NCBI GenBank assembly: GCA_027019165.1
Contig: JALUXC010000012.1
Span: forward strand, 248,001-312,000
Origin: Pseudophaeobacter sp.
GTDB taxonomy: Bacteria; Pseudomonadota; Alphaproteobacteria; Rhodobacterales; Rhodobacteraceae
Reading direction: 5' to 3'
Length of the DNA: 64,000 bases
Positions 20,757 to 31,500 of this stretch are shown one piece after another; positions within the stretch are counted from its first letter, which is position 1, and each line of letters starts with the position of its first letter. The notes under the pieces were generated by a model. That model made no database searches and was not told where the DNA came from. It was given only the letters and a program-made list of their open reading frames with translations. Made by a program: the position numbers and the translations under genes.

Positions 20757-22019
20757 GTGGTAAAAAATGTGAAGAACCTTAACAAAATCCTCGAAGAGAA
20801 GGTCCAAGATATTCCAAGGCTGCTATTACGGCGGGCGATAGGAAACAAGGTTCGAGAGCAAGGAATCGACGACGAAAAGCTGATTGAGGCTATTGTCGAA
20901 CATGTACTGTCAGGCAGTGAAGAAACATTTCACTATGATGACGGAACGCCAGATGAACAGAGAAACATAAAGATAGAATTCACAGACGCCGATACGCAAG
21001 AGTTAGAGGCAAAGTTCAAAGAATTCATAGATAACAAGCTGCCTGAAGTCATTCAAGGAGTCGTTCGCGATTCCTCTACCTCTCTATCCAAAGCTCTAAA
21101 AAAGCGTTGGCCAGAACAGAAGATCGAAGAACGGAACGATATGCAGCACTTTCGAGATCGAATTGATCTCCGGTGGGCAAAAACACTCGATCCGCTTCGG
21201 ATGCTCTTGATTGCATCAAGGGAGGTCGGGCAGGAGTTTGTGGAGAAACTCTCGAAATCGAGAGCCAAGAAAGGAATCGTTAAACGTGAAGCTCTGGTGG
21301 CGCTTCATATGCGCGCCTGCCAAACCACTATGGAAATCTTGGTTCTCCTTGAAAATGGCTTGGCGGATGGAGCCTACGCAAGATGGCGAACACTATATGA
21401 ACTCTCTGTAGTAGCTTTCGTGATCGACCGGTTCGGAGATGATGTTGCAGAGCGATACTTGGCGCACGATGTTGTAAGTATGCGCGAATCCATCATTAAT
21501 GAATATCGCTATGATGGCCTCGCCTACGATCCTGAAAGCCTGACCGGAGAAGAAAAAGAGATTGAGGAAGAGTTCCAATTTTTGATTTCTGAGTTTGGGA
21601 AATCATTTGGCGGAGCTTACGGTTGGGCTGCGAATAGCCTCGACAAAAAAGCTCCTAGATTTCAAGATTTAGAGGCTGCCATCGACTGGAATTCTCTATC
21701 ACCAAATTACAAATGGTCGAGCTACAAAGTGCATGCTGGTGTCGCAGGTACCGTAAGAAGCCTCGGTTCCTTTCGCGGCCAACCCATTCTACATGCGGGC
21801 GCATCAAACGCGGGGCTTGAGACGCCCGCAATAAACACGGCATATTCGCTCATGCAAATAACTCTGCTGGTATTTGGAAAGCTTACTGACTTGGAGAACC
21901 AGATTAAGTTGCAATCCCTTGTCCAGCTTCGAGAGGAAGTTCGTTCGGAAGGTTATAAAGCCGCAAGAAAGCTGGATAAAGACGAAATGGAAATTCGACT
22001 TGGGGTATCCGAAGACTGA
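20757..22019 (+). CDS. DUF5677-like protein
   Basis: GTG start 3 nt after the SLATT-like stop; core ALHMRACQTTMEILVLLENGLADGAYARWRTLYELSVVAFVI. Confidence 0.65.
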   Translation: MVKNVKNLNKILEEKVQDIPRLLLRRAIGNKVREQGIDDEKLIEAIVEHVLSGSEETFHYDDGTPDEQRNIKIEFTDADTQELEAKFKEFIDNKLPEVIQGVVRDSSTSLSKALKKRWPEQKIEERNDMQHFRDRIDLRWAKTLDPLRMLLIASREVGQEFVEKLSKSRAKKGIVKREALVALHMRACQTTMEILVLLENGLADGAYARWRTLYELSVVAFVIDRFGDDVAERYLAHDVVSMRESIINEYRYDGLAYDPESLTGEEKEIEEEFQFLISEFGKSFGGAYGWAANSLDKKAPRFQDLEAAIDWNSLSPNYKWSSYKVHAGVAGTVRSLGSFRGQPILHAGASNAGLETPAINTAYSLMQITLLVFGKLTDLENQIKLQSLVQLREEVRSEGYKAARKLDKDEMEIRLGVSED

Positions 22020-22034
22020 GCCGAGTTTTTCAAT

Positions 22035-23527
22035 CTACCAGTAGCCCCGTAGAGGGGCCTCACCGATATGAGCGCCGATACTGCGGTGATCGGACAGCCA
22101 GAGGCTCAACGCGGCGGAAACGGCAAGATCGGCATGGCCGAAAGCTGTTCCACCCTCGATCCTCACACGCCCGCTTGTCCCCACATCGGCTTCGAAGCTT
22201 TCGAGGTCTTGTCGGAGCAAGTCACGGGCCTCGAAGTTTCCGATGGACAGGTCGCCCGTGTGAATGGCCGAGTTCAGCGCCGACAAGAGACGGTTGCGCC
22301 CGACGTTGTTGAAAGTGCGCCCGCGTTCCTTCGATTCCGTCTCGTTCTCACCGGCCACCATCTGAACGCGGGTGTGCTGGACGGATTTCGTATTGAGAAT
22401 ATCGCAGAAAGCCCGCCCGACACCTGATGCGTCCACGACGAGGTAAGCGCGACCCGCGATTGCCGGGTCCAACATCAGGTTCCGGGTCACGATGGCGAGG
22501 TCTGCATAGGACATGGCGGGCAGATGGTCCGCCCGCACGATCTCGCGGCGGCGTTTGGTCAGTTCCTGCCGCCCATTCGCATCGTAATACGGCACTCGCT
22601 CGTCCAGACAGATCGAATAAGCATTTCTGTCTTGGGCCTGCGCAATGTCGAGGCCCACGAGGAAGCGGCGATAGCCTTTGACGATCTCAACCGCCGGGTC
22701 CGCGTTTGGCAGGATCAAGTCCTCGCCCTGTTCAACCAAGCCCTGCATAGAGGTCTCCTAATTTGAGTTGTGGGGTGTCTGTGAAGGCCGCGGCAATTGC
22801 CGCCGAGTCCAAAAAACTGTTGGCCGCGACCCATCCAGTTTAGGCCGTGTTCAACGTCGAACTCGAATTTGGACAGCACCTTTCGCTGACGCTCGACGAG
22901 TTTCGCCATGCGCGGCAAATCAAGAGAGCAGGCCCGGATGCGTTCGACTTCTGGATACATCTCCCTGTCTGACCACATCTCATAGGCCTTACCCGATTTG
23001 CCGCCGGGGGTGGTAATCAGGATCGTCTTGGCATTGTCTTCCGCGATGCTGAGTGTGGAGCCATAGACGGCATCTGGGATGAACGCCGCTTCATCAAACA
23101 GGAGAAGACCATTCTTGACGCCGTAGCCACGGGCCTGCTCGCCATCTTGCCCAGCCGGAACACAGACCACTGACGAGCCGTTTTTCAGGTGCAATTCGGT
23201 CATTGTGCGCCGTTTGGCTTCAATCGGCAGCGCCATCTTTTCCCATGTGTAGGCGATCTTGGCGAACAGCAGTTGGGACTGCGCCAGCGTCTTCGAAAGG
23301 ATGATCACCTGATGCTCAGGCTTGGATAATTCCTGGCCTGCCATGACGCCGATGGTGGTCGATTTGCCGATCCTGCGGGACGCCAGCACCATGATGATGT
23401 CCGAGGTGGAGTTCATCAGCGTCCGCTGCCAGTCGTCGGGCGGGCCACCGACTACCCGCTCAAGCAGGAGATCCGGCTTTACCCGCTCATGCAGTGTGCG
23501 GAGGAAAAGGCCCAGATCATTCGACAT
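22035..23527 (-). pseudogene. phage terminase large subunit, reading frame broken twice between ATPase and nuclease domains (ORFs 22715-23527 and 22035-22748)
   Basis: ATPase ORF: ASRRIGKST Walker A, LLLFDEAAF Walker B; nuclease ORF: LVGLDIAQ, LVVDASGVG, GHADLAVS; linker DSAAIAAAFTDTPQLKLGDLYAGL is encoded in the third frame. Confidence 0.8.
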
Positions 23528-24128
23528 CGAGCGGAATCCGCCGGTCTTGGACCACCTGCCGGAAGGTCTCGAACGCGTCCGGGTGCGCTTGAAACACAAC
23601 CCACAGAACGTCCATCAGCTTCTGAACGTCGGGATGCTCGTTCAGGCCCAGCACGATTGTCGTCTTTTCGCGAAGGTTCGAATAGACCTTGAGCAGGTTC
23701 TCGTAGCTCTTGTTCTGGTCACGGAGCAACTGCATCATCGGAGCCAGCACATCCATCAGGTTGTCACCCTCGACCATATCGTTAAGGGTCCGGTACAGTC
23801 GCCGCTGCTCCTTGAGGATGCCCTCAATGCCACCTTCGATTTTGTCTTGGGCGGCGTTCACTTCCTGATCGAGCGAGGTGGCGTCCAGCTTGTTCGCCTC
23901 GACCAAAACAATCTTCTCGACCTCCGGTGTGATGAACCGCTTACGGAACCGGGTCAGGCTTTCCAGATCGACGCAGCACCGTTGCGCAATCTCCTTGAAT
24001 TGGCGGCGGCGCAGCACGCAGTCGAGAACCACCTCGACCACATCAGAGCGGGCGCGGATGGTGGACCGGCGGCCATTACCCGTTTCCACAGGCAATGCCT
24101 CCCTGATGCGGTCGTAGTTGATGCTCAT
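23517..24128 (-). CDS. terminase small subunit-like protein
   Basis: Overlaps terL start; N-terminal HTH-like region and coiled-coil body. Confidence 0.55.
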   Translation of the reverse strand: MSINYDRIREALPVETGNGRRSTIRARSDVVEVVLDCVLRRRQFKEIAQRCCVDLESLTRFRKRFITPEVEKIVLVEANKLDATSLDQEVNAAQDKIEGGIEGILKEQRRLYRTLNDMVEGDNLMDVLAPMMQLLRDQNKSYENLLKVYSNLREKTTIVLGLNEHPDVQKLMDVLWVVFQAHPDAFETFRQVVQDRRIPLDVE

Positions 24129-24391
24129 GCTGCGGCCTTTGTCAGGGTGCGACCCGCCAACTCGACCATGTGCGGTTGCATCCGGCCAATGACACGGCGG
24201 GCGTCAGATGCGTAGAACCGGTGCTGTGCCACGTCGCGGATGAAGTCGGGTTCTTCCGCCGAAAACAGGCAGTCGAGAATGGCGTTGCGGGCGAGTGTCA
24301 CATCGAACTCCCGCACGTTGCGATAGACGCCCGCCAGAAACTCGCGGGCGGTGGAATCGGCGGCTTGGCGGAGATCAGTCATCGGACACAA
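24125..24391 (-). CDS. hypothetical protein
   Basis: ORF overlapping neighbours in a compact operon. Confidence 0.55.
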   Translation of the reverse strand: MCPMTDLRQAADSTAREFLAGVYRNVREFDVTLARNAILDCLFSAEEPDFIRDVAQHRFYASDARRVIGRMQPHMVELAGRTLTKAAA

Positions 24392-24758
24392 TCTCCAACG
24401 TCGTCCCGGCCTTCTCGGCCTGTGCCTTGGCGCGGCGGTAAACGGATGTATCTCTGGCTTGCGAGCGCGTCAGCCGGATTGGCTCCGGCGCAAGGTTCGC
24501 CCGAATGTCGGCTGGGGTATCACCACGTTCCAGCAGGGTCTTAAGCATGGTGAATTCTTCGGCCTGCTGCTTATCGCGGGCCTCGCGCTCGCGTTTCGCG
24601 TCTTTGACCTCGTCAAGAAGCCGTTCAGCGTGGTTCTTCAAACCGCCGATAGAATCCTCGATTTGCTTTGCAAAGCCTTCTTGCATCGCTTCGAGCAGCT
24701 TGGGCGTGGCGCGCTGAATGAATTGATCCATCAGCTTGTCGTTCTGGTCGTCAGGCAT
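24375..24758 (-). CDS. hypothetical coiled-coil protein
   Basis: ORF with Glu/Lys-rich helical composition, same operon as terS/terL. Confidence 0.6.
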   Translation of the reverse strand: MPDDQNDKLMDQFIQRATPKLLEAMQEGFAKQIEDSIGGLKNHAERLLDEVKDAKREREARDKQQAEEFTMLKTLLERGDTPADIRANLAPEPIRLTRSQARDTSVYRRAKAQAEKAGTTLEIVSDD

Positions 24759-24908
24759 TGTGCAGCTCCTTCACGTTCGCACAAAAAGAAAGGCAGGCTC
24801 GGGAGCCCGCCCTTCAATGAACGTGAAGATGCCGGACGCCCTGTCTGCAAATTCACAATAAGTGCCTGCAAATGCTCAATAAACCGCAGAAGCAGGTACT
24901 ACCTAAAG

Positions 24909-25517
24909 TCAAGCAGCCGCCAGAACGTAGGTTTGGTTCTCGTCGTCGCGCTCGACCTCACCTTTCCGAATGGCGTTGGCTAGGACTTTGCGGATCATGG
25001 AGTCGCCATATTCTCCATCCGTCGCGATGATCAATTCCTTGAACTGGCGAGGCCCAGATAGGAGCGGCAGGATGGCCGAGCGGATCGTCGAATAGCTCGC
25101 GGGTGCCGGTTTTCGGGGCGCTGCCTTTTGGCGTTTCCGTTGCTCCTGCGCCGGTATCGGCGCAGCTTGTTCCTCCGCCCATAGTCGGCGGGCTAATTCG
25201 ATACCCTCAAAGTTGTGGCGATGATCCGAACCGATGATCTCACGCCCAGCCAGCACGCTCAGCGTATTGGCCCGCAGTGCGTCCGGGTCGATACCGCAGG
25301 CATCGCACAGGCGGCGACGGGACTCCGCCCACGCCCCACTTTCCCGCACGAGAAAGAATAGCGCCTCTCTCCGCGCACCAGTGGAATCGACGCCTTCGGA
25401 GGCCGGAACCACCTTGCCGAACAGATCAAGGACCGCGCGAGCAACGACCGCACGGTAGAGGGATTGTGGCCCGTCAGGCCGGGACGCATGAACGCCGAAG
25501 TCAGGATCGAGCAGCAC
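24909..25517 (-). CDS. hypothetical protein with possible winged-helix C-terminus
   Basis: ORF; TIRSAILPLLSGPRQFKELIIATDGEYGDSMIRKVLANAIRKGEVERDDENQTYVL. Confidence 0.55.
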   Translation of the reverse strand: MLLDPDFGVHASRPDGPQSLYRAVVARAVLDLFGKVVPASEGVDSTGARREALFFLVRESGAWAESRRRLCDACGIDPDALRANTLSVLAGREIIGSDHRHNFEGIELARRLWAEEQAAPIPAQEQRKRQKAAPRKPAPASYSTIRSAILPLLSGPRQFKELIIATDGEYGDSMIRKVLANAIRKGEVERDDENQTYVLAAA

Positions 25518-25519
25518 GC

Positions 25520-26869
25520 TTATTCATCTCGCGTGCCGATGATGGCGGTTATGTCACCACCATCTTCTTCGATCATGTCCTTTTCATCCTCCCACGACCG
25601 ATCCGCCCGGACGATTTCGCCCTTTTGCAGGTTCTCGTGGAGGGTGGCGCGGCTGATGATCCCGCTGAGGTAAAGCTTCATCTGCTGCTCTATCATCCGA
25701 GGCTCCATCGAGGACTCGATGAAGTCCCGCGACAAGGTGACAGTGGCCTCGTCAGGATCGTCACCGACCCATTCCGCAGCGAGGCGCAGCAGGCGGTTGA
25801 GACCGGCCTCCACCGACACGACAACGCCATGCAGGAGCGCAAGCTCTGATCTGGTGCGCTGCGTTGCAGTTCCCAGCGTCTCATTCCGGTTCACGGTGGA
25901 CGACAGCATCCGTGCGCCGAGGGAGATCATCGTTTCGGATTTCTCCTCCATGATCTCCTTCATGGCTGCGACGCCCGCGCCCCGAAATTCGAGCATCCCG
26001 ACTTCTGCGCCTTCGGGTAGCACCCACACTGCGCCCGCTCCGATCTGTGTCGGCACCTTGTCGGCGGTCAGCGATCCGGCGACCCAAGGCGTCGGGCTGG
26101 CCGTTAGGAAGATGGCATGTTCGCGGTCCGCGCTGTTCTTGAAGTGCGAGATCGCGACCTTGCACAGGGACAGGAACGGCGGCGTCACGTCCTCCGGGCG
26201 CAACCCCTCATGGCTAACCATCACGAAGGGGATGAAGTCGAGCGGCTGGCCGTTCACGAGGGGGATATGGTTTTCGCCCACATCGACCCGGTTTTTGTGC
26301 TGATCTCGCGCGAACCGGCGAAACTGATAGACGCCAGCTTCAAGGATCAATTCGTAGGTAACGTCTGCGCCTTCGTGGGTCTCATCCGACGACAGTTGAA
26401 CGCGCGTCAGAACCTTGCGACCGCCGACATAGGCGGTTTCGAAGTCCTCGATGTTCTCGGCGCGGAAGGTCGAGATGTGCGGTACGGTATTCGCTGTTGC
26501 ACCTTCGGCGGGAAAATCGAGCAGGATTCCGAACCGGCCCATCGACGCGACCTCGCGCACCATATCTTCGACAAGCACCTGCATCGGCGCATTCTCGTAG
26601 GTCGCGTTTAAACGCATCGCCTCAAGGCGCGGCGGCAGGTTGATCATCGGGTCTTTGCGCAAAGCGAGGCCCACCAAGGCCCGGAGGGTCATCTCAGGAG
26701 CGCCGTAGAAGCAGGCGCGATCCAGATAGTGTTGGTAGTTTGCCGTCGTCATTCCGTCCGGTTTCGGGACATACAGTTGCCCCTGATCCTTCACGGCGTC
26801 CTCGCCGCTGATGCAATCGCGGATCAGATGATACTGCGCTTGCAGCCGGTTCCAGCGAGCGCGGGTCAT
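25520..26869 (-). CDS. DUF4055-like phage portal protein
   Basis: ORF; GMTTANYQHYLDRACFYGAPEMTLRALVGLALRKDP...FGILLDFP...IPFVMVSHEG. Confidence 0.75.
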   Translation of the reverse strand: MTRARWNRLQAQYHLIRDCISGEDAVKDQGQLYVPKPDGMTTANYQHYLDRACFYGAPEMTLRALVGLALRKDPMINLPPRLEAMRLNATYENAPMQVLVEDMVREVASMGRFGILLDFPAEGATANTVPHISTFRAENIEDFETAYVGGRKVLTRVQLSSDETHEGADVTYELILEAGVYQFRRFARDQHKNRVDVGENHIPLVNGQPLDFIPFVMVSHEGLRPEDVTPPFLSLCKVAISHFKNSADREHAIFLTASPTPWVAGSLTADKVPTQIGAGAVWVLPEGAEVGMLEFRGAGVAAMKEIMEEKSETMISLGARMLSSTVNRNETLGTATQRTRSELALLHGVVVSVEAGLNRLLRLAAEWVGDDPDEATVTLSRDFIESSMEPRMIEQQMKLYLSGIISRATLHENLQKGEIVRADRSWEDEKDMIEEDGGDITAIIGTRDE

Positions 26870-27141
26870 TCGATGCCCCTCACGATGAATTGCCACGGAA
26901 TGTCGAAGTGCGATGTGTTGGCGACATTGCGGACGCGGACGCCTGCCTCGGTCCGATCAGCAAGCACGCCCATAAGTTCGGCGCGCGGATGCAGGTCGTC
27001 GGAAATTGCGGTGGCAACAATCAGGTTGCGTAGGTCTTCTTCGGCGATGGGTAGGTCCAGATGGTACGCCGTGTGAATGTCTTCTGCGAAGATGCGAGAT
27101 CCGTGGGGTGTCGATTTGATAGCGACGGACTTGATGGGCAT
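26866..27141 (-). CDS. hypothetical protein
   Basis: ORF; stop/start ATGA overlap with portal-like gene. Confidence 0.5.
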   Translation of the reverse strand: MPIKSVAIKSTPHGSRIFAEDIHTAYHLDLPIAEEDLRNLIVATAISDDLHPRAELMGVLADRTEAGVRVRNVANTSHFDIPWQFIVRGIE

Positions 27142-27368
27142 TCGGTTTTCTTTCTCTGTTTTGGGTGAACGGCCATCCCGAAAGGATTGCGCGAGGATGG
27201 CCGTTCATTGAGCCGATCCGCGCAATGTGAACATAAGTGGAACTTGGGGGCTGGCGTTACCGCGAAAGTAGGTACTCGGGTGCGAACAATTGTTTGATTT
27301 AGGTGGCGTACTTGCACAAAGATAGCGCGACAATCATGCTCATCGGGGGCCAAACGCTTGGTGTATAT

Positions 27369-28244
27369 ATGACTGAAGAAAAAGAAAAACTGAATGACGC
27401 TGACGCAGCGCGGTTTCGCAAACTTGAATTGGAATCTGAGATTGAAATAGCGAAGGCCAAGAAAGCTGAAGCAGAAGCTGGTGTAAAGAAGGTCATATAT
27501 GGGACCATGATTGTTGGGATTTCTGCGGCTGCTTTTCCCTTCTTGTCGTCGTATGCCGAACAAATGACCGCTCGGAATGCAACTCAGTTGGAAATCTCGC
27601 TGGCGGAACAAAAAATCCGGATTGATGACGCTATTGCAAGTCGCACCTATCTGGAAAGCTTGGCCACCGAGGCACGAAGCGAAGACCTGCAAACTCGACT
27701 AGTTTTGGCTGATTTCTACAGGCACTTGGCACCCACGCTTGATGAGCGGGAAAGATGGGCTGCATTTCAAGCAGACTTGGTTAGAAAACAGGACGAAATA
27801 ACAGCGCAAAGGGTCGCAAATGCGAATATCCCTGACAGTGAGTTGACTTCCGCCGAAGCAATTGAGAGCCGCTTGAAACTAGAAGCCTTCGAGAGATACG
27901 AGGCTCCGCAACCAGAGTATCGTGAGTTTTATGTCGGTCGCGGGTTTTCGGAAGACATACTGAAGCTTCAATACATCGCGTCAAGTAAAGGTTGCCGAAT
28001 CCGTCCAGATGGCCTGCTTGGAATTGAAACTGTGGAATGCGTGGCATCTGTAAGTCCACTTGACCTTGATGAGGCAGTGCAAATCCTTTCCTTCTATGAA
28101 GGACCAAGCCTCTTAGGTTCCATGCTATTGGATGGAGATACAGTTAGCAGCGCAGACTTGCTCGCTTATTTGGAAGAGAACGGTCGTCGGCGTGACCCAA
28201 ACAGCGAGTATTTTACCTTCCTTCGTCGCTTCTACCCTCTTTGA
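27369..28244 (+). CDS. hypothetical single-TM coiled-coil protein (accessory)
   Basis: ORF (alternative ATGs 27303/27336); charged helix, then VIYGTMIVGISAAAFPFL TM, then soluble domain; opposite strand to surrounding genes. Confidence 0.6.
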   Translation: MTEEKEKLNDADAARFRKLELESEIEIAKAKKAEAEAGVKKVIYGTMIVGISAAAFPFLSSYAEQMTARNATQLEISLAEQKIRIDDAIASRTYLESLATEARSEDLQTRLVLADFYRHLAPTLDERERWAAFQADLVRKQDEITAQRVANANIPDSELTSAEAIESRLKLEAFERYEAPQPEYREFYVGRGFSEDILKLQYIASSKGCRIRPDGLLGIETVECVASVSPLDLDEAVQILSFYEGPSLLGSMLLDGDTVSSADLLAYLEENGRRRDPNSEYFTFLRRFYPL

Positions 28245-28542
28245 AACCCTTCCTGTAAAACAAGCTGCAAGATATTTCCGACTGTGGGACCGGGTTTTTG
28301 TATCAGCAACAGGGGGTTCCAAAAGGTAGCGGTATGTATATGCAACTCGGTCGCAACAAGATGTTATTGAGTTGTTGCAGAGCGAGACCAACCGCTTGAT
28401 GAGCAAGTGTAATTCACCAGTGGATTTGATAGGCAATCAATTGGTCGGACGCAAAATATGTCAGCATTATTGATGCACCGCGGATAGACCGCCCCGACTG
28501 ACAGTGGCTGCACGTCCACAGAACGCCATCTCAGGCGGCAAG

Positions 28543-28599
28543 TTAAACGTGCGAACGCGTTAATGTAGAGCTATACTATTAACTGTTTCGCACGTTTAA
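28543..28599. repeat. inverted repeat with 13 bp perfect arms at the 3' end of the replication-type gene
   Basis: TTAAACGTGCGAA (28543-28555) / TTCGCACGTTTAA (28587-28599). Confidence 0.7.
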
Positions 28600-31500
28600 A
28601 GCTGCCACGGCCACACTGGCCGCGTGTCCCCCGCCAACTGCTCTATGTCAACGGCATCGTCCCCCGGCTCAAGCGTCACATGCCCCTCAGGCATCACGCC
28701 TTCGTCGTCGATCCATGCTTCACGTTCGAAGGCCTCGCGCAGCACATCCACAGCATCCGGCTCAACGAGCCATCTGTTCTGCTCGATCAGCGCCGAGAAC
28801 TTGGCTTCGTCGTCATCCTTCCGCAGCTTCGGCACGCGCTGATCAACCATCCCTAACCGTTCCAGCGCATCCCAACCCTGCCAGCCCGCAACGAAGACAC
28901 GGGACCATTGCCTTTCGCCCTCGAACCGAACCTCGGCAAACTCGGCCCTGTTCTCAATCGCCCATTGGAACACATCATCGACCTGATAGCGAAAGGATGA
29001 CTTGGGCGTGTCCTTGAACTTCGTGAACAGGCGCTTTGCCAACCCCCAAGAAGTCGTCCGTATGGGCGCGACCTTGTAGGCTAGTTCTTCCGGCAGCAGA
29101 TCGGCAAACTGGACCACTTCATCGACTTCCAGCGGCAGCGGTGTGCTGTTCAGGATCGTGATCTTGGTCGCTTCGCGGACGTATCGGGTGCGTGCCACCG
29201 CCTGCAAGATAGCACCCTCACAGATCGACCAGCGGACGGCCTCGCAACGCGGGTCAGGATGGCGTTCCGTCCACGCCATGCCCCTTTCACCGACATAGGC
29301 GATCTTCTTCTTCGGATACCATGCGCCGATGCCGCCGACCGGCTCGCCGTTCTGCCAGATGGCGCGGGCAATGTCCTCGACGACATAGGGCATAGGCAGC
29401 GGACGCCCCAGAATGAAAGCATCCTGCCCGCGCCATTCATCGACGCCTTCCACGCCGTTGAACCAGCCCGTCACCGTGTCGCCCAGCTCTGCAACGCCTT
29501 TGAAGGTGAATAGGTTCTCGTCGCCCACGATCCGGGCAACATCGGCGCGGAGCTTTTCGGCGGCTGCCTTCTTCGACGCATTGGTTTCGCCGTATTCTTC
29601 TTCGCGGTCGCCCGTGCCGTAGAGCAGCGCCGCCTTCGAGCCAGGTGCATTGGCCTGCCGAACAACTGAGTTATTGTGCTTCTGCACGTCGATCTCGACC
29701 CATTCATCGACGTGGAAGAACTGCTCGATCATGGACCGTTCCATTGTCGCGGACATGAGCACCGTTTGCACCTTCACCCGGCCATCATCATCGACCGGGA
29801 TCGCGCTGACGATGGAGGCCCAATTGGTCAGCAGCTTCTTCTTGTCCTTCGATACGCGGATGCGGTTCAGGGACCGGGCCTCAATGCAATCGCGCAGCCG
29901 CCGCCAGACGCTTTCATGCTTCCACCAGTGGCGGTCATAGTCCTGCGCGGCCTTTAGGCTCTGCTCGTCGTCCATGTCGGGCGTCACCTCGACCTGCGGT
30001 TTGAGATCGCTTTCGGCTTTGATCAATTCGGCGCATATCTCCGGCGTGAAACCGGCCTCAACGAGCGCATCGAGGGTCAAGCCGCCTTGCACCACCTGAT
30101 AGAAGCGCAGAAGCCAGTCGCCCATGCTGTGCCGGGTCACGTCGCAAAGCTCTTTGATCTCGACCGAGCCGTGATGCAGCAGGGAAGAAATCGGATCTTC
30201 GTCGATCACCACCACATCGACTTGGCGGCGGTTTTCGTTGCTTTCCCCTTCGGCCTGCAAAGACAAGAACTCATGTGGCCTGATGCGCAGGTCGCAGGAT
30301 TTGGAACGAGCCTTGATGTCTCGCCATGCGCAGGTTTCGAACATGGGGCAAAAGCCCAGAGCGTCATTGCCGCAAAGCAGCGCCGAAACGTCCGAGACAA
30401 CGCCGTTCAACTCCTTCGCGGCCTCATGCTTGAAGCAGACAGTTTTGCCGTTCACCTCTTGGCTGCGACCCTTCTCGACAACAGCATCTAGGCCTTCGGC
30501 ATGGGCTTTTGCGGCCAGTTCATCACCAAGGCGGTGCGTCGGAACGTAGTAGTCAGCGGAGAACATAAACCCGAGTTCGTCCATGTATCGCTTTTCGACG
30601 CCAAGCTGGCGCAGCGCGGCTGTTGATTTCCCGCCGCCTGCCGTGATGCGTATCCCGGTGAGCCTTGGCGTGTCGCGCTCTCCGATGGCGCGGCGCATCG
30701 CGTCAGCCAGACGGTTTTGCGCCTCATCTAGGGGCAGCGGGTCATAGTTCTGACGGAACGCCCGTGTCGTGCGACGAGAGCCTTTTACGCCGGGGAATTT
30801 CTTCCGGGTGTATTGTTCGCCAAACTCGCGCCGATCCTGCGCCGGGACATTCAGCCGGTCATACTCAGCAGAAAGCGCCTGCCACGCCTGCACCCAACTC
30901 GCATCTGGCCCGTTCGCATCGCGATATTGCCGCCAGAAGTCGAAAACAGAGTTGTGCCGCTCGCCTTCCCTCCAGTGCAAGGTTGGCTTGCCACGCCGCC
31001 CGGTGATGGTGATTTCCACCATGTCTTCCGGCGCAGAAAAGGTTTCAGGCGTCTTGTCACCTTCGACATGGAACGCTCTTACGGGGTGCGGGTCGTCGAT
31101 GCCGCGCAAGTCAGGACGAGCCGTGAAGATGAAGCCGCCAAGATGGTAGATCGACGTATCCACCCACTTGCGGAACAGACCTTTCCGCAGCGAGATTTGC
31201 TCGTTGAGGGCAATTGCATATTCGTTCTGATCCGCGACGGTCAGGCTGATGCGCCAGATCACCCGAAGTCGCCATCCGGCTTTGATCCCGGCTGAGGGCG
31301 AGAAGTAATAGACGAACTCCTTGCCGGTCAGAAATGGGAACAGATCAAGGATTGCATCCTCTGCCGTGCCATCAAATTCGAAACCGTCCACATCAGCAAA
31401 AAACAGGCCATACCGGCAATCCCTATACTCGTCGCCGCTATGCCCCTGCCGATCTGCTTTCGGCTCGCCAAGGACGATTGTGGAATGCGTATCGTTCGAT

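Noticed and set aside
28125-28436. 103-aa minus strand ORF at 28125-28436
   Set aside because: Overlaps the end of a better + strand ORF and lacks any recognisable protein-like features.
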